A stretch of DNA of 64,000 nt, taken from the NCBI RefSeq assembly GCF_007829815.1, contig NZ_VIWT01000002.1, positions 62,001-126,000 of the forward strand. Reading direction: 5' to 3'. Both the position numbers and the translations under genes were made by a program. The notes under the pieces are model-generated. The model worked only from the letters and a program-made list of their open reading frames with translations. It was not told where the DNA came from and searched no databases. The stretch comes from Kitasatospora viridis. GTDB lineage: Bacteria > Actinomycetota > Actinomycetes > Streptomycetales > Streptomycetaceae. Shown here piece by piece: positions 17,072 to 26,189 of the stretch (position 1 is its first letter; each line of letters starts with the position of its first letter).

Positions 17072-20000
17072 GTCCTTCCCTTGACGGGGCCCTTGAGCGG
17101 TTGCCCCGTGTTCGGGTCATACGCTCCCAGGTGCTTCCCCTGCTTGTCGTACATCTCGATCTCGCCGTGCTGCGAGTCCCACTCGTAGATGTTGTTCTTG
17201 TCCTCCCAGCGCGGCCGCAGGCCGCCGCCGCGCTGCACCGGTGTCTTCGGGGGGACCCGGCGGGCGTTGGGGAAGCCGGGCAGGCCGCCCTTGGGCGGTG
17301 GCTGGCGGGGCTGGATGGCCCGGCTGCCGGGGGCCGGAGTGCTCGGTGTGCCGCCGCCGCTGTTGCCGCCGCCGGACCCGCCGCCCCCGCCCGAGTTCTT
17401 CTTCTTGGCGAGCCCGAGCGGGTCGATCTCGTCCAGCGGATTGGTGACGTAGGCGTAGTGGTTGGGGGCGGGGGCCAGCCCGAGCGGGTCGGGCGCGGTG
17501 AACCGCGCGCTCTGCGGGTCGTAGTACCGGTGGAGGTTGTAGTGCAGACCGGTCTCGTCGTCGTGGTACTGGCCCGGGAAGCGCAGCGGGCAGTCGGTCG
17601 AGCCGTCGCCCGCGATCCGGACGGTCCCGCCCCACAGGGTCGCGGTCCGCTGCCACACCACGGTGCCGTCCGCGGTGACCAGTTCGGTCGGGGTGCCGAC
17701 GAGGTCGGTGACCACCGCGTGGTGGCGCTCCGTCACCGTGCCGTCGGCGTCGCGGGTCCGCTCGACCTGCGCCACCGGTGCCCAGCTCTGCGGTTCGTAC
17801 TCCCAGGTCCTGGTGGTGACCGTGGTCCGGCCCACGACGTGCTCGCCCTGCTCGGCCAGCACCTGGTCGTCCCAGCAGAACCGGGTCTCGCCGCGGACCG
17901 TGCCGTCGGCGCCGATCAGGCGCTTGGCGGTGCGGCGGCCCAGCGGGTCGTAGACGTAGTGCCAGCGGTCGCCGTTCGGCACCCGGGCGTCGGTCAGCCG
18001 GTCGTGGGCGTCGTAGCGGAACTGCCAGCTCCGCTCCTGGCCGGACAGCGTCCGCTCCCGACGCCGGGTCAACCGGCCCTGCTCGTCGTACTCGTAGCTG
18101 CAGCGGCCGGCCCGGCGCAGCAGCATGCCGTCGAGCGTGCGGTCGCCCGAGGAGTCGGCTGCGGGCTCCTCGCCCGGCGCGGCGTGCAGCAGGTTGCCGG
18201 TGCTGTCGTAGGAGTACTCCTCGGTCCACTCCGCCGAGCGGGAGGCGGTGACCTGGCCCAGCGGGTCGAGTTCGAAGTGCCGGACCCCGTCGCCGTCGAA
18301 CTGGGAGGTCACCGCGCCGTCGGCGCGGTACGTCCAGTGCCGCTCGGGCAGCGGGGTCGGCCCGCCGACCGGCTTGCGTCCGGGGGCCACCCGGAGCTGA
18401 CGGGCCGTCAGCCGTCCCCGGCTGTCCCGGATGCTGGTCAGCGCGAGGTCCGCGCCGATGGCGCGGACCGTCTCGTGGCCGGCCGGGCTGTAGCCGAAGA
18501 GGAGCCGCAGGCCGCTCGTGTCCACGGCGGTGACCTGGTGGTTCGCGTCGTGCTCCCAGCGGGTGACGGTGCCGCCGGGGGTGCGGCGCTCCACCCGCCG
18601 CCCCGCCTCGTCGTAGCGGTTGACCAGGGTCAGGCCGTCCGCGGCCTCGGTGAGCACCCGGCCCGCCGCGTCGTGGGTGAACTCCAGGACGACCTCGCCG
18701 TTGTGGGAGTGCACCAGGTTGCCCACCGCGTCGTAGCGGAACTCGGCGCGGGCACCGGCACCGGTGGTCTGGGCGACGATCCGGCCGGCCGCGTCCCACT
18801 CGTAGGCCACGCTCTGGCCCGCGCCGTTGGTCCGCTTGGTCAACTGCCCTGCGGCATCGTGCTGGTAGCGCACGGTGCGGCCGTTGCCGTCGGTCTCGGA
18901 TTCGAGGTTGCCGGCCGGGTCGTAGCGGTAGTGCCAGGAGCGCCCGGCCGGGTCGGCGACCTCGACCAGCCGCAGCTCGGAGTCGTAGCGGTACTCCCAG
19001 CGCCGCCCGGCCGCGTCGACGCGGGCGGTGGTCTGCCCGAAGCAGCCCACCTCGTACCGGGTGCGGCCGCCGGCCGCGTCCCGGTGCTCGACCAGCGCGC
19101 CCTCGGCGTCGTAGCGGCGCAGCTCGTGGCTACCGTCGGGCAGCACGCGGCGGGTCGGCCGCCCCTCGACCGTCCACTCGTACCGGGTGACCGCGCCCAG
19201 CGGATCGGTCTGCGCCGTGATCCGGCCGAACGGGTCGCGGACGTAGCCGGTGGTGTGGCCGAGCGGGTCCGTGACGGCGAGCGGGAGCCCGGCCGGGTTC
19301 GACTCGACGGTGGTGGTCCGGCCGGCCGGGTCGACGACGGTGCCGAGGCGGCCCGCGTCGTCGTAGGCGTAGCGCGTGGTGGCGTCGGCGGGATCGGTGA
19401 CGGCCAGGCGGTTGCCGCGCTCGTCGTACTCGTAGCGCCAGGTGGCGCCGCCGGGCATGGTGATCTCGGTGGGCAGGCCCAGCCGGTTGTACTCGGCGGC
19501 GGTGACGGCGCCGTCGGCGTGGTCGATCCGGACCACCCGGCCGTGCGCGTCGTGGTCGTACCGGGTCGTGCGGCCGAGCTGGTCGGTGACCGAGCGGACC
19601 TGTCCGTAGCGGTCGTGCTCGGTGTGCACGGTGTGGCCGGCCGGGTCCACCACCTCGGTGAGGTGGCGGTGTTCGTCGTAGTGGTAGCGGGTGCGCCGGC
19701 CGAGGCTGTCGGTGACGGTGGTGACCCGCGCCGCGTCGTCGTACTCGAAGGCGGTCGCCAGGACGCCGTCGGACCCGTGGCCGCGGCCCACCCGGCCGTC
19801 GGCGTCGTACTCGTAGGCGTACCAGAAGCCGTTGCGGTCGGTCCACGAGGTGATCCGGTCCGCCGCGTCGTGGGCGAGGACCTCGGCCAGGCCCGAGGAG
19901 TTCTTGACCTCGACGAGGCGGCCGCGGATGTCGTAGCGGCAGCCGAGGACGGTGGTGCCGAGCCCGTGCCAGGTGCCGTCCAGCAGCCGCAGCGCCTCGA

Positions 20001-20847
20001 TCCGCGGACCGGCCGCGGTGTGGACCACGTCCACGGCCACCCGGTAGCCGCCGTAGTGGCGGATCTCGGTGGGCAGGCCGCTCTCGTCGCGCAGGAAGTC
20101 GATCCGGTTGCCGTTGCGGTCGGTGATCCGGTCCAGCGAGCGGGTCGGCGAGGCGGCCCCGTCGGCGGCGGCGAAGTGCCGGGTCCAGCCGGTCTCGGGG
20201 TCCTCGATCCGGATCTCGTCCGTGTGTTCGTCCCGGACCAGCGGCCGGCGCGCGCCGTACGCGGGCAGCACCGGCCCGCTGCCGGGCACGGCCAGGGGGT
20301 AGCGCAGCAGCTGCGCGTCCTCGCCGGCGTAGTGGATGCCCGAGGCGTCCACCCGCAGGCGCTGGTCCAGCGTGGAGGCCCAGCCCGGACCGAAGAGCTG
20401 TCCGTGCCGGTAGCCCGAGGCGTAGGAGCGGCCGAGCACGAGGGGGAGCAGCCCGGGCAGCTCAAGGTCCACCACCGACATGATCATCTGACCGGAGATC
20501 ACATCGACCGGGTCACCGGCGGTCGTGCAGCCCCCGTTGCCCTCGGAGGGCTGGCCGCCCTCGTCCGCCCCGGCGAGCTTCGGCCCGGTCTCACCGGGCA
20601 GGCTCTGGCCGGGGAGCTCGGGGTCGTGCGGCAGGTCCTTGCCGGCGTCCTTCTCCGCGCCGTTCAGGATGTCGTCGAGCGCGCCCTTGTGCTTGGCGTC
20701 GGCCTCGGCGGTGTTCTTGGCGACGGTCTTCAGCTTCGTGCCGGCCGAGTGGTAGAAGTCCTTGACGGCCTTGCCGGCGTCCTGGGCGAGGGACTTGCCG
20801 ATCTTCTTCGCGGCGTCCTCCATCGCCTTGACGATCCGGTTGCTCAC
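17059..20847 (-). CDS. Rhs/YD-repeat polymorphic toxin with a colicin-E3-type rRNase tip
   Basis: 1262 residues. The N-terminal 100 residues are helical and polar. A DUF6531-type domain follows (GDPVDVISGQMIMS, about 111-160), then many YD repeats of the GxxxxYxYDxxGR kind, and the Rhs-core end PLRFPGQYHDDETGLHYN to NPLDEIDPLGLA. After a glycine-rich linker the last 63 residues match the catalytic domain of colicin E3: PKTPVQRGGG, then IYEWDSQHGEIE and LKGPVKGR. Catalytic D1224, H1227, E1231 and R1258 are all kept. Colicin E3 cuts 16S rRNA near the decoding site. The GTG start overlaps the stop of the WXG100-like gene, which suggests ESX-type secretion. Confidence 0.93.
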   Translation of the reverse strand: MSNRIVKAMEDAAKKIGKSLAQDAGKAVKDFYHSAGTKLKTVAKNTAEADAKHKGALDDILNGAEKDAGKDLPHDPELPGQSLPGETGPKLAGADEGGQPSEGNGGCTTAGDPVDVISGQMIMSVVDLELPGLLPLVLGRSYASGYRHGQLFGPGWASTLDQRLRVDASGIHYAGEDAQLLRYPLAVPGSGPVLPAYGARRPLVRDEHTDEIRIEDPETGWTRHFAAADGAASPTRSLDRITDRNGNRIDFLRDESGLPTEIRHYGGYRVAVDVVHTAAGPRIEALRLLDGTWHGLGTTVLGCRYDIRGRLVEVKNSSGLAEVLAHDAADRITSWTDRNGFWYAYEYDADGRVGRGHGSDGVLATAFEYDDAARVTTVTDSLGRRTRYHYDEHRHLTEVVDPAGHTVHTEHDRYGQVRSVTDQLGRTTRYDHDAHGRVVRIDHADGAVTAAEYNRLGLPTEITMPGGATWRYEYDERGNRLAVTDPADATTRYAYDDAGRLGTVVDPAGRTTTVESNPAGLPLAVTDPLGHTTGYVRDPFGRITAQTDPLGAVTRYEWTVEGRPTRRVLPDGSHELRRYDAEGALVEHRDAAGGRTRYEVGCFGQTTARVDAAGRRWEYRYDSELRLVEVADPAGRSWHYRYDPAGNLESETDGNGRTVRYQHDAAGQLTKRTNGAGQSVAYEWDAAGRIVAQTTGAGARAEFRYDAVGNLVHSHNGEVVLEFTHDAAGRVLTEAADGLTLVNRYDEAGRRVERRTPGGTVTRWEHDANHQVTAVDTSGLRLLFGYSPAGHETVRAIGADLALTSIRDSRGRLTARQLRVAPGRKPVGGPTPLPERHWTYRADGAVTSQFDGDGVRHFELDPLGQVTASRSAEWTEEYSYDSTGNLLHAAPGEEPAADSSGDRTLDGMLLRRAGRCSYEYDEQGRLTRRRERTLSGQERSWQFRYDAHDRLTDARVPNGDRWHYVYDPLGRRTAKRLIGADGTVRGETRFCWDDQVLAEQGEHVVGRTTVTTRTWEYEPQSWAPVAQVERTRDADGTVTERHHAVVTDLVGTPTELVTADGTVVWQRTATLWGGTVRIAGDGSTDCPLRFPGQYHDDETGLHYNLHRYYDPQSARFTAPDPLGLAPAPNHYAYVTNPLDEIDPLGLAKKKNSGGGGGSGGGNSGGGTPSTPAPGSRAIQPRQPPPKGGLPGFPNARRVPPKTPVQRGGGLRPRWEDKNNIYEWDSQHGEIEMYDKQGKHLGAYDPNTGQPLKGPVKGRTCVK

Positions 20848-21569
20848 GTGAAGTCCACTCCCGCCACCTTGCCGCCCAGCGCCCGCGCGTGGTCGGAGAC
20901 CTCCTGCGCGTGGCCGGCCATCGTCGTCGCGTGGTCCTCCAGGGCCTTCGGGTCGATCAGGAACGAGTCGCCGGGCCCGGCCGTGCCGTTCACGCCGAGC
21001 AGCCCGGCGACCTCCTCGAAGGCCAGACCGCCGACGGCCTTCTCCACCACCGCGACCAGCGGGCCGATCGCGGCCTCGATCACCTGCCCGATGATGTACT
21101 GCTCAAGCTGCTGCTCCAGGTAGTCGGTGATCTGCTCGGCGCCGTCCACGATCAGCGCCATGCCGGCCTCGGCCAGGCCCAGGGTCATCACCGAGGCGGC
21201 CTGGTCGGCCGCGAACGTCACGGCCAGCGCGCCCAGCTCGCCGATCGCCTGCCACTTCATCGCCACGATGGTGTCGGCGGCGGCGTCCAGCGCGGTGGCC
21301 ACCGTGTGGCAGGTGTTCACCAGGTCCGTCATGTGACTGGACGACAGGTGCGCCCAACTGGCCACCAGCGCGTCGTAGGAGCCGCCCTGGTAGTGGTCGG
21401 CCATGTTGTTGACCGTGGTGGTGGCCTTCTGGTGGGTGCCGTCCACGTTGTCCGCGAACTCGCGCACGTGCGTGGCGAGCTCACGGACCTTGTCCTCGTT
21501 CACGTTCGGCCAGTTCACGCCGATGAACTGGAGCATCGTCACCACCGGGCCAGGCAGCTCGATCGCCAT
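20844..21569 (-). CDS. WXG100/LXG-like helical protein, probable secretion adaptor of the Rhs toxin
   Basis: 241 residues, mostly helical. The first 110 residues resemble the two-helix ESX/WXG100 hairpin (VNEDKVRELATHVREFADNVDG, GGSYDALVASWAHLSS as the turn region, then MTDLVNTCHTVATALDAAADTI). A more hydrophobic second half is rich in Ala/Val. Such proteins partner T7SS (ESX) effectors in Gram-positives. Its TGA overlaps the GTG of the Rhs gene, so the two are made together. Starts with ATG behind a GGGGGAA. No ESX machinery genes are in the window. Confidence 0.75.
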   Translation of the reverse strand: MAIELPGPVVTMLQFIGVNWPNVNEDKVRELATHVREFADNVDGTHQKATTTVNNMADHYQGGSYDALVASWAHLSSSHMTDLVNTCHTVATALDAAADTIVAMKWQAIGELGALAVTFAADQAASVMTLGLAEAGMALIVDGAEQITDYLEQQLEQYIIGQVIEAAIGPLVAVVEKAVGGLAFEEVAGLLGVNGTAGPGDSFLIDPKALEDHATTMAGHAQEVSDHARALGGKVAGVDFT

Positions 21570-21677
21570 GGCAGTTCCCCCATCCCCCGAGTCAGGAGTA
21601 CGACCATAGCCCAGACGCGAGGATGGCGAATCCGGTTGCGTGCGACCCTTTTCGGCAGGTCAGCGCCCCACCGCAGG

Positions 21678-23108
21678 CTACTGGAGCCCTGACACCCCGT
21701 CCGGCTGAGCCACCGTCACCGGCGCCACCGCCAGCCGGCGCCGGACCACGGCCGCCGCGCCCACCGCGGCGGCCAGGTAGCCCGCGGACACGGCGGCGGC
21801 GATCCCCTGCACCCCCGCCGAGCGGTACACCAGCAGGGCCAGCACCACCGTCACCCCGTTGTTCAGCAGGTACAGCCCGAACGCCGAGCGCAGGTCCTGC
21901 AAGGCCTGCAACACCCGCACGAAGTACAGGTACGCCGAGAACCCCGGCAGCCCCAGCGCCAGCACCGCCAGCACCTGGCCGGTCAGCAGCGCCCCCGAGC
22001 CGCTGGTCGCGCCGTGCCCCAGCAGCAGCCGCACCAGCGGGTCCGCCAGCAGCGCCATCAGCGCCGCGATCGGCACCATCAGCCAGAGCAGCAGCCGCAG
22101 CCCGTCCGCCACCCGCTCGCGCAGCGCCCGCACCTCGCCCGCCGCCCAGGCGGTCGCCCAGCCCGGCTGCCGGGCGCCGGTGATCGACACCGCGACGACC
22201 CCGAACGGCACCTGGAAGAAGGTGTACGCGTAGGTGTAGGCGCTCACCCCGCCGGGCCGGCTGTTGGCCAGCAGCAGCACGGCGAAGACCGTCGCCTGGT
22301 TCGCGGCGACCATCCCGAAGGTCCAGCCGGACAGCTTGAGCACCCGGCGCACCACCGGGTCCCGGGGCGCCCAGCGCCAGCGCAGCCGGGCACCGGCACC
22401 GCGCACCCCGGCCGCGACCACCAGCGCCTGCGCCGCGACCCCGGCCGTGGTGCCGACGCCCAGCAGCACCAGCAGGCCGGTCGGCGCGCCCGGGCCGCTC
22501 GCCATCGCCTGGGCGGCCCGCCGCAGCGGCCCGGCCAGCGCCAGCAGCAGCCCGATCAGCACCAGGTTGTTGGCGATCGGCGCGAAGGTCGCCAGGGCGA
22601 AGCGGCGCAGCGTGTTCAGCACCGCGGTGCCCAGCGCGACCAGGCCGTAGACCAGCACCTGGGGGGCGAACAGCCGCAGCAGCAGCACCGCCGTGGCGCG
22701 CTGCGCCCCGGCGCTCGCCAGCGGACTGACCGCGGTGAAGCCGCGCATCACCGGCCCGGCCGCCGCCGCGACCAGCAGCCCGGCCACGGCCAGCAGCACC
22801 GTGCACACCGTCACCACGGCCGAGACGCCCGCCCAGGCCTCCGTCTCCTCCTCCCGGTGCAGCAGGGCGGCGAAGACCGGCACCAGGGTGGCGGAGAGCA
22901 CCCCGCCGAGCACCAGGTCGTACACCATGTTGGGCGTGGTGTTGGCGATGTTGTAGGCGTCCGCCAGCGGCGTGATGCCCAGGGCGTAGGAGAGGGCGAA
23001 GACCCGGCCGAGGCCGGTGAGCCGGGACAGCGCCGTGCCCACCGCCATCAGCAGTTCGGGGCGCGGCCGGCGGGTGCGCTCGGCCGGGGCGGTCAGGACG
23101 CCGGTCAC
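21678..23108 (-). CDS. MurJ/MviN-like lipid II flippase paralogue
   Basis: 476 residues with about 12-14 hydrophobic spans. The N-terminal block (ALSRLTGLGRVFALSYALG, then DAYNIANTTPNMVYDLVLGG) is the MurJ/MviN signature, with conserved Arg at the central cavity. MurJ moves lipid-linked peptidoglycan precursors across the membrane. The GTG start overlaps the murE stop (GTGA), so this is translationally coupled to the murE paralogue. The primary MurJ of streptomycetes is a larger protein with a kinase-like tail near oriC; this shorter copy with its own ligase looks like an accessory. Confidence 0.83.
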   Translation of the reverse strand: MTGVLTAPAERTRRPRPELLMAVGTALSRLTGLGRVFALSYALGITPLADAYNIANTTPNMVYDLVLGGVLSATLVPVFAALLHREEETEAWAGVSAVVTVCTVLLAVAGLLVAAAAGPVMRGFTAVSPLASAGAQRATAVLLLRLFAPQVLVYGLVALGTAVLNTLRRFALATFAPIANNLVLIGLLLALAGPLRRAAQAMASGPGAPTGLLVLLGVGTTAGVAAQALVVAAGVRGAGARLRWRWAPRDPVVRRVLKLSGWTFGMVAANQATVFAVLLLANSRPGGVSAYTYAYTFFQVPFGVVAVSITGARQPGWATAWAAGEVRALRERVADGLRLLLWLMVPIAALMALLADPLVRLLLGHGATSGSGALLTGQVLAVLALGLPGFSAYLYFVRVLQALQDLRSAFGLYLLNNGVTVVLALLVYRSAGVQGIAAAVSAGYLAAAVGAAAVVRRRLAVAPVTVAQPDGVSGLQ

Positions 23109-24682
23109 GACGGCCGCACCGGGGCGGTCGCCGGGGACGGCCGGCGCCGCGAGCGGGCCGGTGCCCGCGCGCCGGTCCAGCCGAGGGCCCGCAGCGCGGC
23201 GCGGGCCCGGCCGCGGTCGTCGAACGGCAGGGCGCGGCCCGCCACCTGCTGGCAGGTCTCGTGGCCGCGGCCCAGGATCAGCACCACGTCGCCGGGGCGC
23301 GCCGCGGTGACGGCGAGTCGGATCGCCTCGGCCCGGTCGAGTTCGACCACCACCTGCCGGCGGGGGAGCCCGAGGGTGCCGGTGAGCATCTGGGCGACGA
23401 TCGCCTCCGGGTCCTCGTGGCCCGGGCTGTCGCTGGTCAGGAAGGCGACGTCGGCGGTGGCCGCCATCCGCCCGGCCTCGGGCCGCTTGTACCGGTCCCG
23501 GCCGCCCCGGCAGCCGACCACCACGTGCACCCAGCCGGCCGGACCGGCCAGCGAGCGCGCGGTCGCGACCTGCGCGCCGATCGCCCCGGGGGTGTGCGCG
23601 TAGTCGACCACCACCAGGAACGGCTGGCCCGCGTCGACCGGTTCGAAGCGGCCGGGCACCGAGTCGCACAGCGCGATCCCGGAGACCGCCTCCTCCCGCG
23701 GCACGCCCACGGCCCGCGCGGCGAGGTAGGCGGCGGCCAGGTTGGCCGCGTTGCACAGGCCCACGAGCGGGGCGGTCAGCTCGACCGGGCCGTCCGGGCA
23801 GCGCAGCCGGATCCGGGTGCCGCGCCGGTCGGTGACGGCGGCGGTGATCCGCGCCTCGGCCCGGCCGCTGTGGCCGAAGGTGAGCGCCGGCACGTCGCAC
23901 TGGGCGGCCAGCCGCACCCCCCACTCGTCGTCCACGCAGATCAGCGCCCGCCGGCAGCGCTCGGCCGTGAAGAGCAGCGACTTGGCGTGGTAGTACTGCT
24001 CGACCGTGCCGTGGTAGTCCAGGTGCTCGGCGGACAGGTTGGTGAACATCCCGACGTCGAAGGTGACGCCCGCGACCCGGTGCTGGTCCAGCGCGTGGGA
24101 GGACACCTCCATCACCGCCGAGCGGACCCCCTCGCGGCGCATCCGGGCGAACGCGCGCTGCAGGTCGGGCGCCTCCAGCGTGGTCAGCGGGGAGCTCCAG
24201 CGGTGCGCGCCGATCCGGGTCTCGACCGTGCCCAGCAGCCCGGCCGGGCGACCCGCGGCCACGAACACGGAGTGCAGCAGGTAGCTGGTGGTGGTCTTGC
24301 CGTTGGTGCCGGTGATCCCGACGATCGCCAACCGGTCGGCGGGGCGGCCGTGGATCGCGGCCGCCGCCGGGCCGACCGCCCAGCGCACGTTCGGCACCCG
24401 CAGCTGCGGCACCGCGAGGTCGAGGAAGCGCTGCACCAGCAGCGCGGAGGCGCCGGCCGCGAGCGCCGCCGGCGCGTGGTCGTGGCCGTCGTGCCGGGCG
24501 CCGACCATGGCGCAGAACAGCCAGCCCGGCCGCACCTGGCGGCTGTCGTGCGTGCAGTCGACCACCGCCGCGTCGCCCCCGCGCAGTTCGGCGCCCGGCC
24601 ACAGCCGCGCCAGCTCCGAGAGCAGCACTGCGGGGGGCGCGGGGGAGCCCCGTCGCGGTGTCGAAGCGCTGTTCCCGGTCAT
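23105..24682 (-). CDS. murE: MurE-like UDP-MurNAc-dipeptide ligase with altered amino-acid motif
   Basis: 525 residues, MurE length. Kept features are the ATP loop GITGTNGKTTTSYLL (K129), SSPLTTLEAPDLQ, MEVSSHALDQHRV, HLDYHGTVEQYYHAK with the carbamylated Lys at 234, and VVDYAHTPGAI. The amino-acid-selecting motif, DNPR in DAP-adding enzymes, reads DSPG here (418-421, TSDSPGHEDP). In canonical MurE the Arg contacts the free carboxylate of DAP, so the third amino acid may not be DAP. It is coupled to a MurJ-like flippase and unlinked to a division cluster. The ATG lies 22 codons after an alternative, less conserved in-frame ATG. Confidence 0.85.
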   Translation of the reverse strand: MTGNSASTPRRGSPAPPAVLLSELARLWPGAELRGGDAAVVDCTHDSRQVRPGWLFCAMVGARHDGHDHAPAALAAGASALLVQRFLDLAVPQLRVPNVRWAVGPAAAAIHGRPADRLAIVGITGTNGKTTTSYLLHSVFVAAGRPAGLLGTVETRIGAHRWSSPLTTLEAPDLQRAFARMRREGVRSAVMEVSSHALDQHRVAGVTFDVGMFTNLSAEHLDYHGTVEQYYHAKSLLFTAERCRRALICVDDEWGVRLAAQCDVPALTFGHSGRAEARITAAVTDRRGTRIRLRCPDGPVELTAPLVGLCNAANLAAAYLAARAVGVPREEAVSGIALCDSVPGRFEPVDAGQPFLVVVDYAHTPGAIGAQVATARSLAGPAGWVHVVVGCRGGRDRYKRPEAGRMAATADVAFLTSDSPGHEDPEAIVAQMLTGTLGLPRRQVVVELDRAEAIRLAVTAARPGDVVLILGRGHETCQQVAGRALPFDDRGRARAALRALGWTGARAPARSRRRPSPATAPVRPS

Positions 24683-24938
24683 GCCCCACGTCTCCGTCGA
24701 TCGGCCGGACCCGAGCACCCGGGGGTGCCGCGGTGCACCCCGGTGCACCTGAGGCGACGCTAAGTGACTGATCGCGTTCGTGCCGCTCGGACTGCTCCGG
24801 CGGGGGCGGGGCGCCCGGTGTCGGCCAGTCAGGTACGGGCCCGCACGGCCCCGGCCGGGCCTGACTCCGGCTCGGCTGACGGACCGTCGGATCCGTGCTC
24901 CGCCCGGGGCGCAGCGACTACGCAGGGCGAAGGGCCGG

Positions 24939-25901
24939 CTAGCCGTCCAGCAGGGTTCGGGCCGGGCGCACCGCGCCGACCGGCTCGCCGTGGCCGAGGA
25001 CCGGCGCCGTGGCCAGCTCGGCGAGCACGGCGTCGGCGTCCACCACGACGCCGAGCCGGCGCAGCGCCGCGACCAGGACGACGGGGCGGGCCCGGGCGGA
25101 GCCGTCCGCGATCTTCAGCGCGACCGCGGAGCCGTCGGGCAGCGCCAGCGCGTAGACGCCCTCCGCGCCGTCCTTGGCGACCGAGCCGGGCAGCGCGCGC
25201 ATCAGCCGGGTCACGTCCCGGCCGGTCCCGCCGACGTACTCGGCGTGCCGGTTCATCGCCCGGGCGACGCGCTGCTCCGGGGAGCCGTCGGGGCCCGTCG
25301 CGAGGGCGGCGAAGGCCCGGGCCAGGCCGCCGTAGGTGAGGGCGAACAGCGGCGCCCCGCAGCCGTCCACGCCGGTCGCGGCGACCCGCTCGCCGGCCAG
25401 CTCCTCGACGGTCCCGCGCAGCGCCTGCTGGAGCGGGTGCCGGGGATCGAGGTAGCTCGCGGTGTCCCAGTCGTTGGCGACACAGGTGGCGAGCATCGCG
25501 GCGTGCTTGCCGGAGCAGTTCATGGTCAGCGCGGTCGGGCCGCCGCCGGCCGCCAGGTGCGCGCGGAGCGCGGCCTCGCCGATCGGCAGCGCGGCCGTGC
25601 AGCGCAGCGCGCCGGTGTCCAGGCCGGCCCCGCGCAGGACCGCCCGCACGCCGTCGAGGTGGAAGGCCTCGCCGGAGTGGCTGGCACAGGCCAGCGCCAG
25701 CAGCTCGCCGTCCAGGCCGAGTCCGGCGCGCAGCATGCCGAGCGCCTGGAGCGGCTTGTTGGAGGAGCGCGGGTACATGGGGCGGTCGGGTTCCCCGACG
25801 CCCAGCACGGTCCGCCCGTCCGGGCCGACGGCGAGCACCGTCCCGTGGTGCACCGACTCCAGGAAGTCCCCCCGCCACACCTCAGCCACCAGCGCGTGCA
25901 C
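24939..25901 (-). CDS. Class 3 (Rhizobium etli ReAV-like) L-asparaginase
   Basis: 320 residues of the PF06089-type asparaginase. The family's Ser-Lys nucleophile motif is visible as PRSSNKPLQAL (S46, K49), followed by ACASHSGEAF and the metal/substrate motif MNCSGKHAAMLATC and GVDGCGAPLFAL. It hydrolyses asparagine to aspartate and ammonia in the cytoplasm and is unrelated to the bacterial type I/II fold. The GTG start has AGGAGA seven bases upstream. Neighbours give no pathway link. The 256 bases before it (to murE) hold no recognisable gene. Confidence 0.87.
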   Translation of the reverse strand: MHALVAEVWRGDFLESVHHGTVLAVGPDGRTVLGVGEPDRPMYPRSSNKPLQALGMLRAGLGLDGELLALACASHSGEAFHLDGVRAVLRGAGLDTGALRCTAALPIGEAALRAHLAAGGGPTALTMNCSGKHAAMLATCVANDWDTASYLDPRHPLQQALRGTVEELAGERVAATGVDGCGAPLFALTYGGLARAFAALATGPDGSPEQRVARAMNRHAEYVGGTGRDVTRLMRALPGSVAKDGAEGVYALALPDGSAVALKIADGSARARPVVLVAALRRLGVVVDADAVLAELATAPVLGHGEPVGAVRPARTLLDG

Positions 25902-26189
25902 AGCGTTCTCCTGTCTCCTCGATCACGAGTCCGAACGAGAGGCTACCGGCCGCCGAACGGGTCATTTATGGTGGGCGACGTGCTCATCCTTGTTCGCCGC
26001 CGCCACGTGGACCTGCTCCGCGTGACCAGCATGTCCTGTCGACGCTCCGGCTGAACCTCGCGCAACCCACCCTCAACGGCGGCCCCACGCGACCGCCCCC
26101 ATCTCCCGACCCCGGAGCACCCGCCGCACCAGGCGCAGCTCCGGCCACCCCGGTCGACCACCGGGACCGGTCGGGACGCGACCCGACGG

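Noticed and set aside
17101..21123. A 1340-codon plus-strand open frame across the Rhs gene
   Set aside because: It is a high-GC shadow of the Rhs and WXG100-like genes and consists of Val/Ala/Gly-Asp runs. The minus frame has complete Rhs, YD-repeat and colicin E3 motifs.
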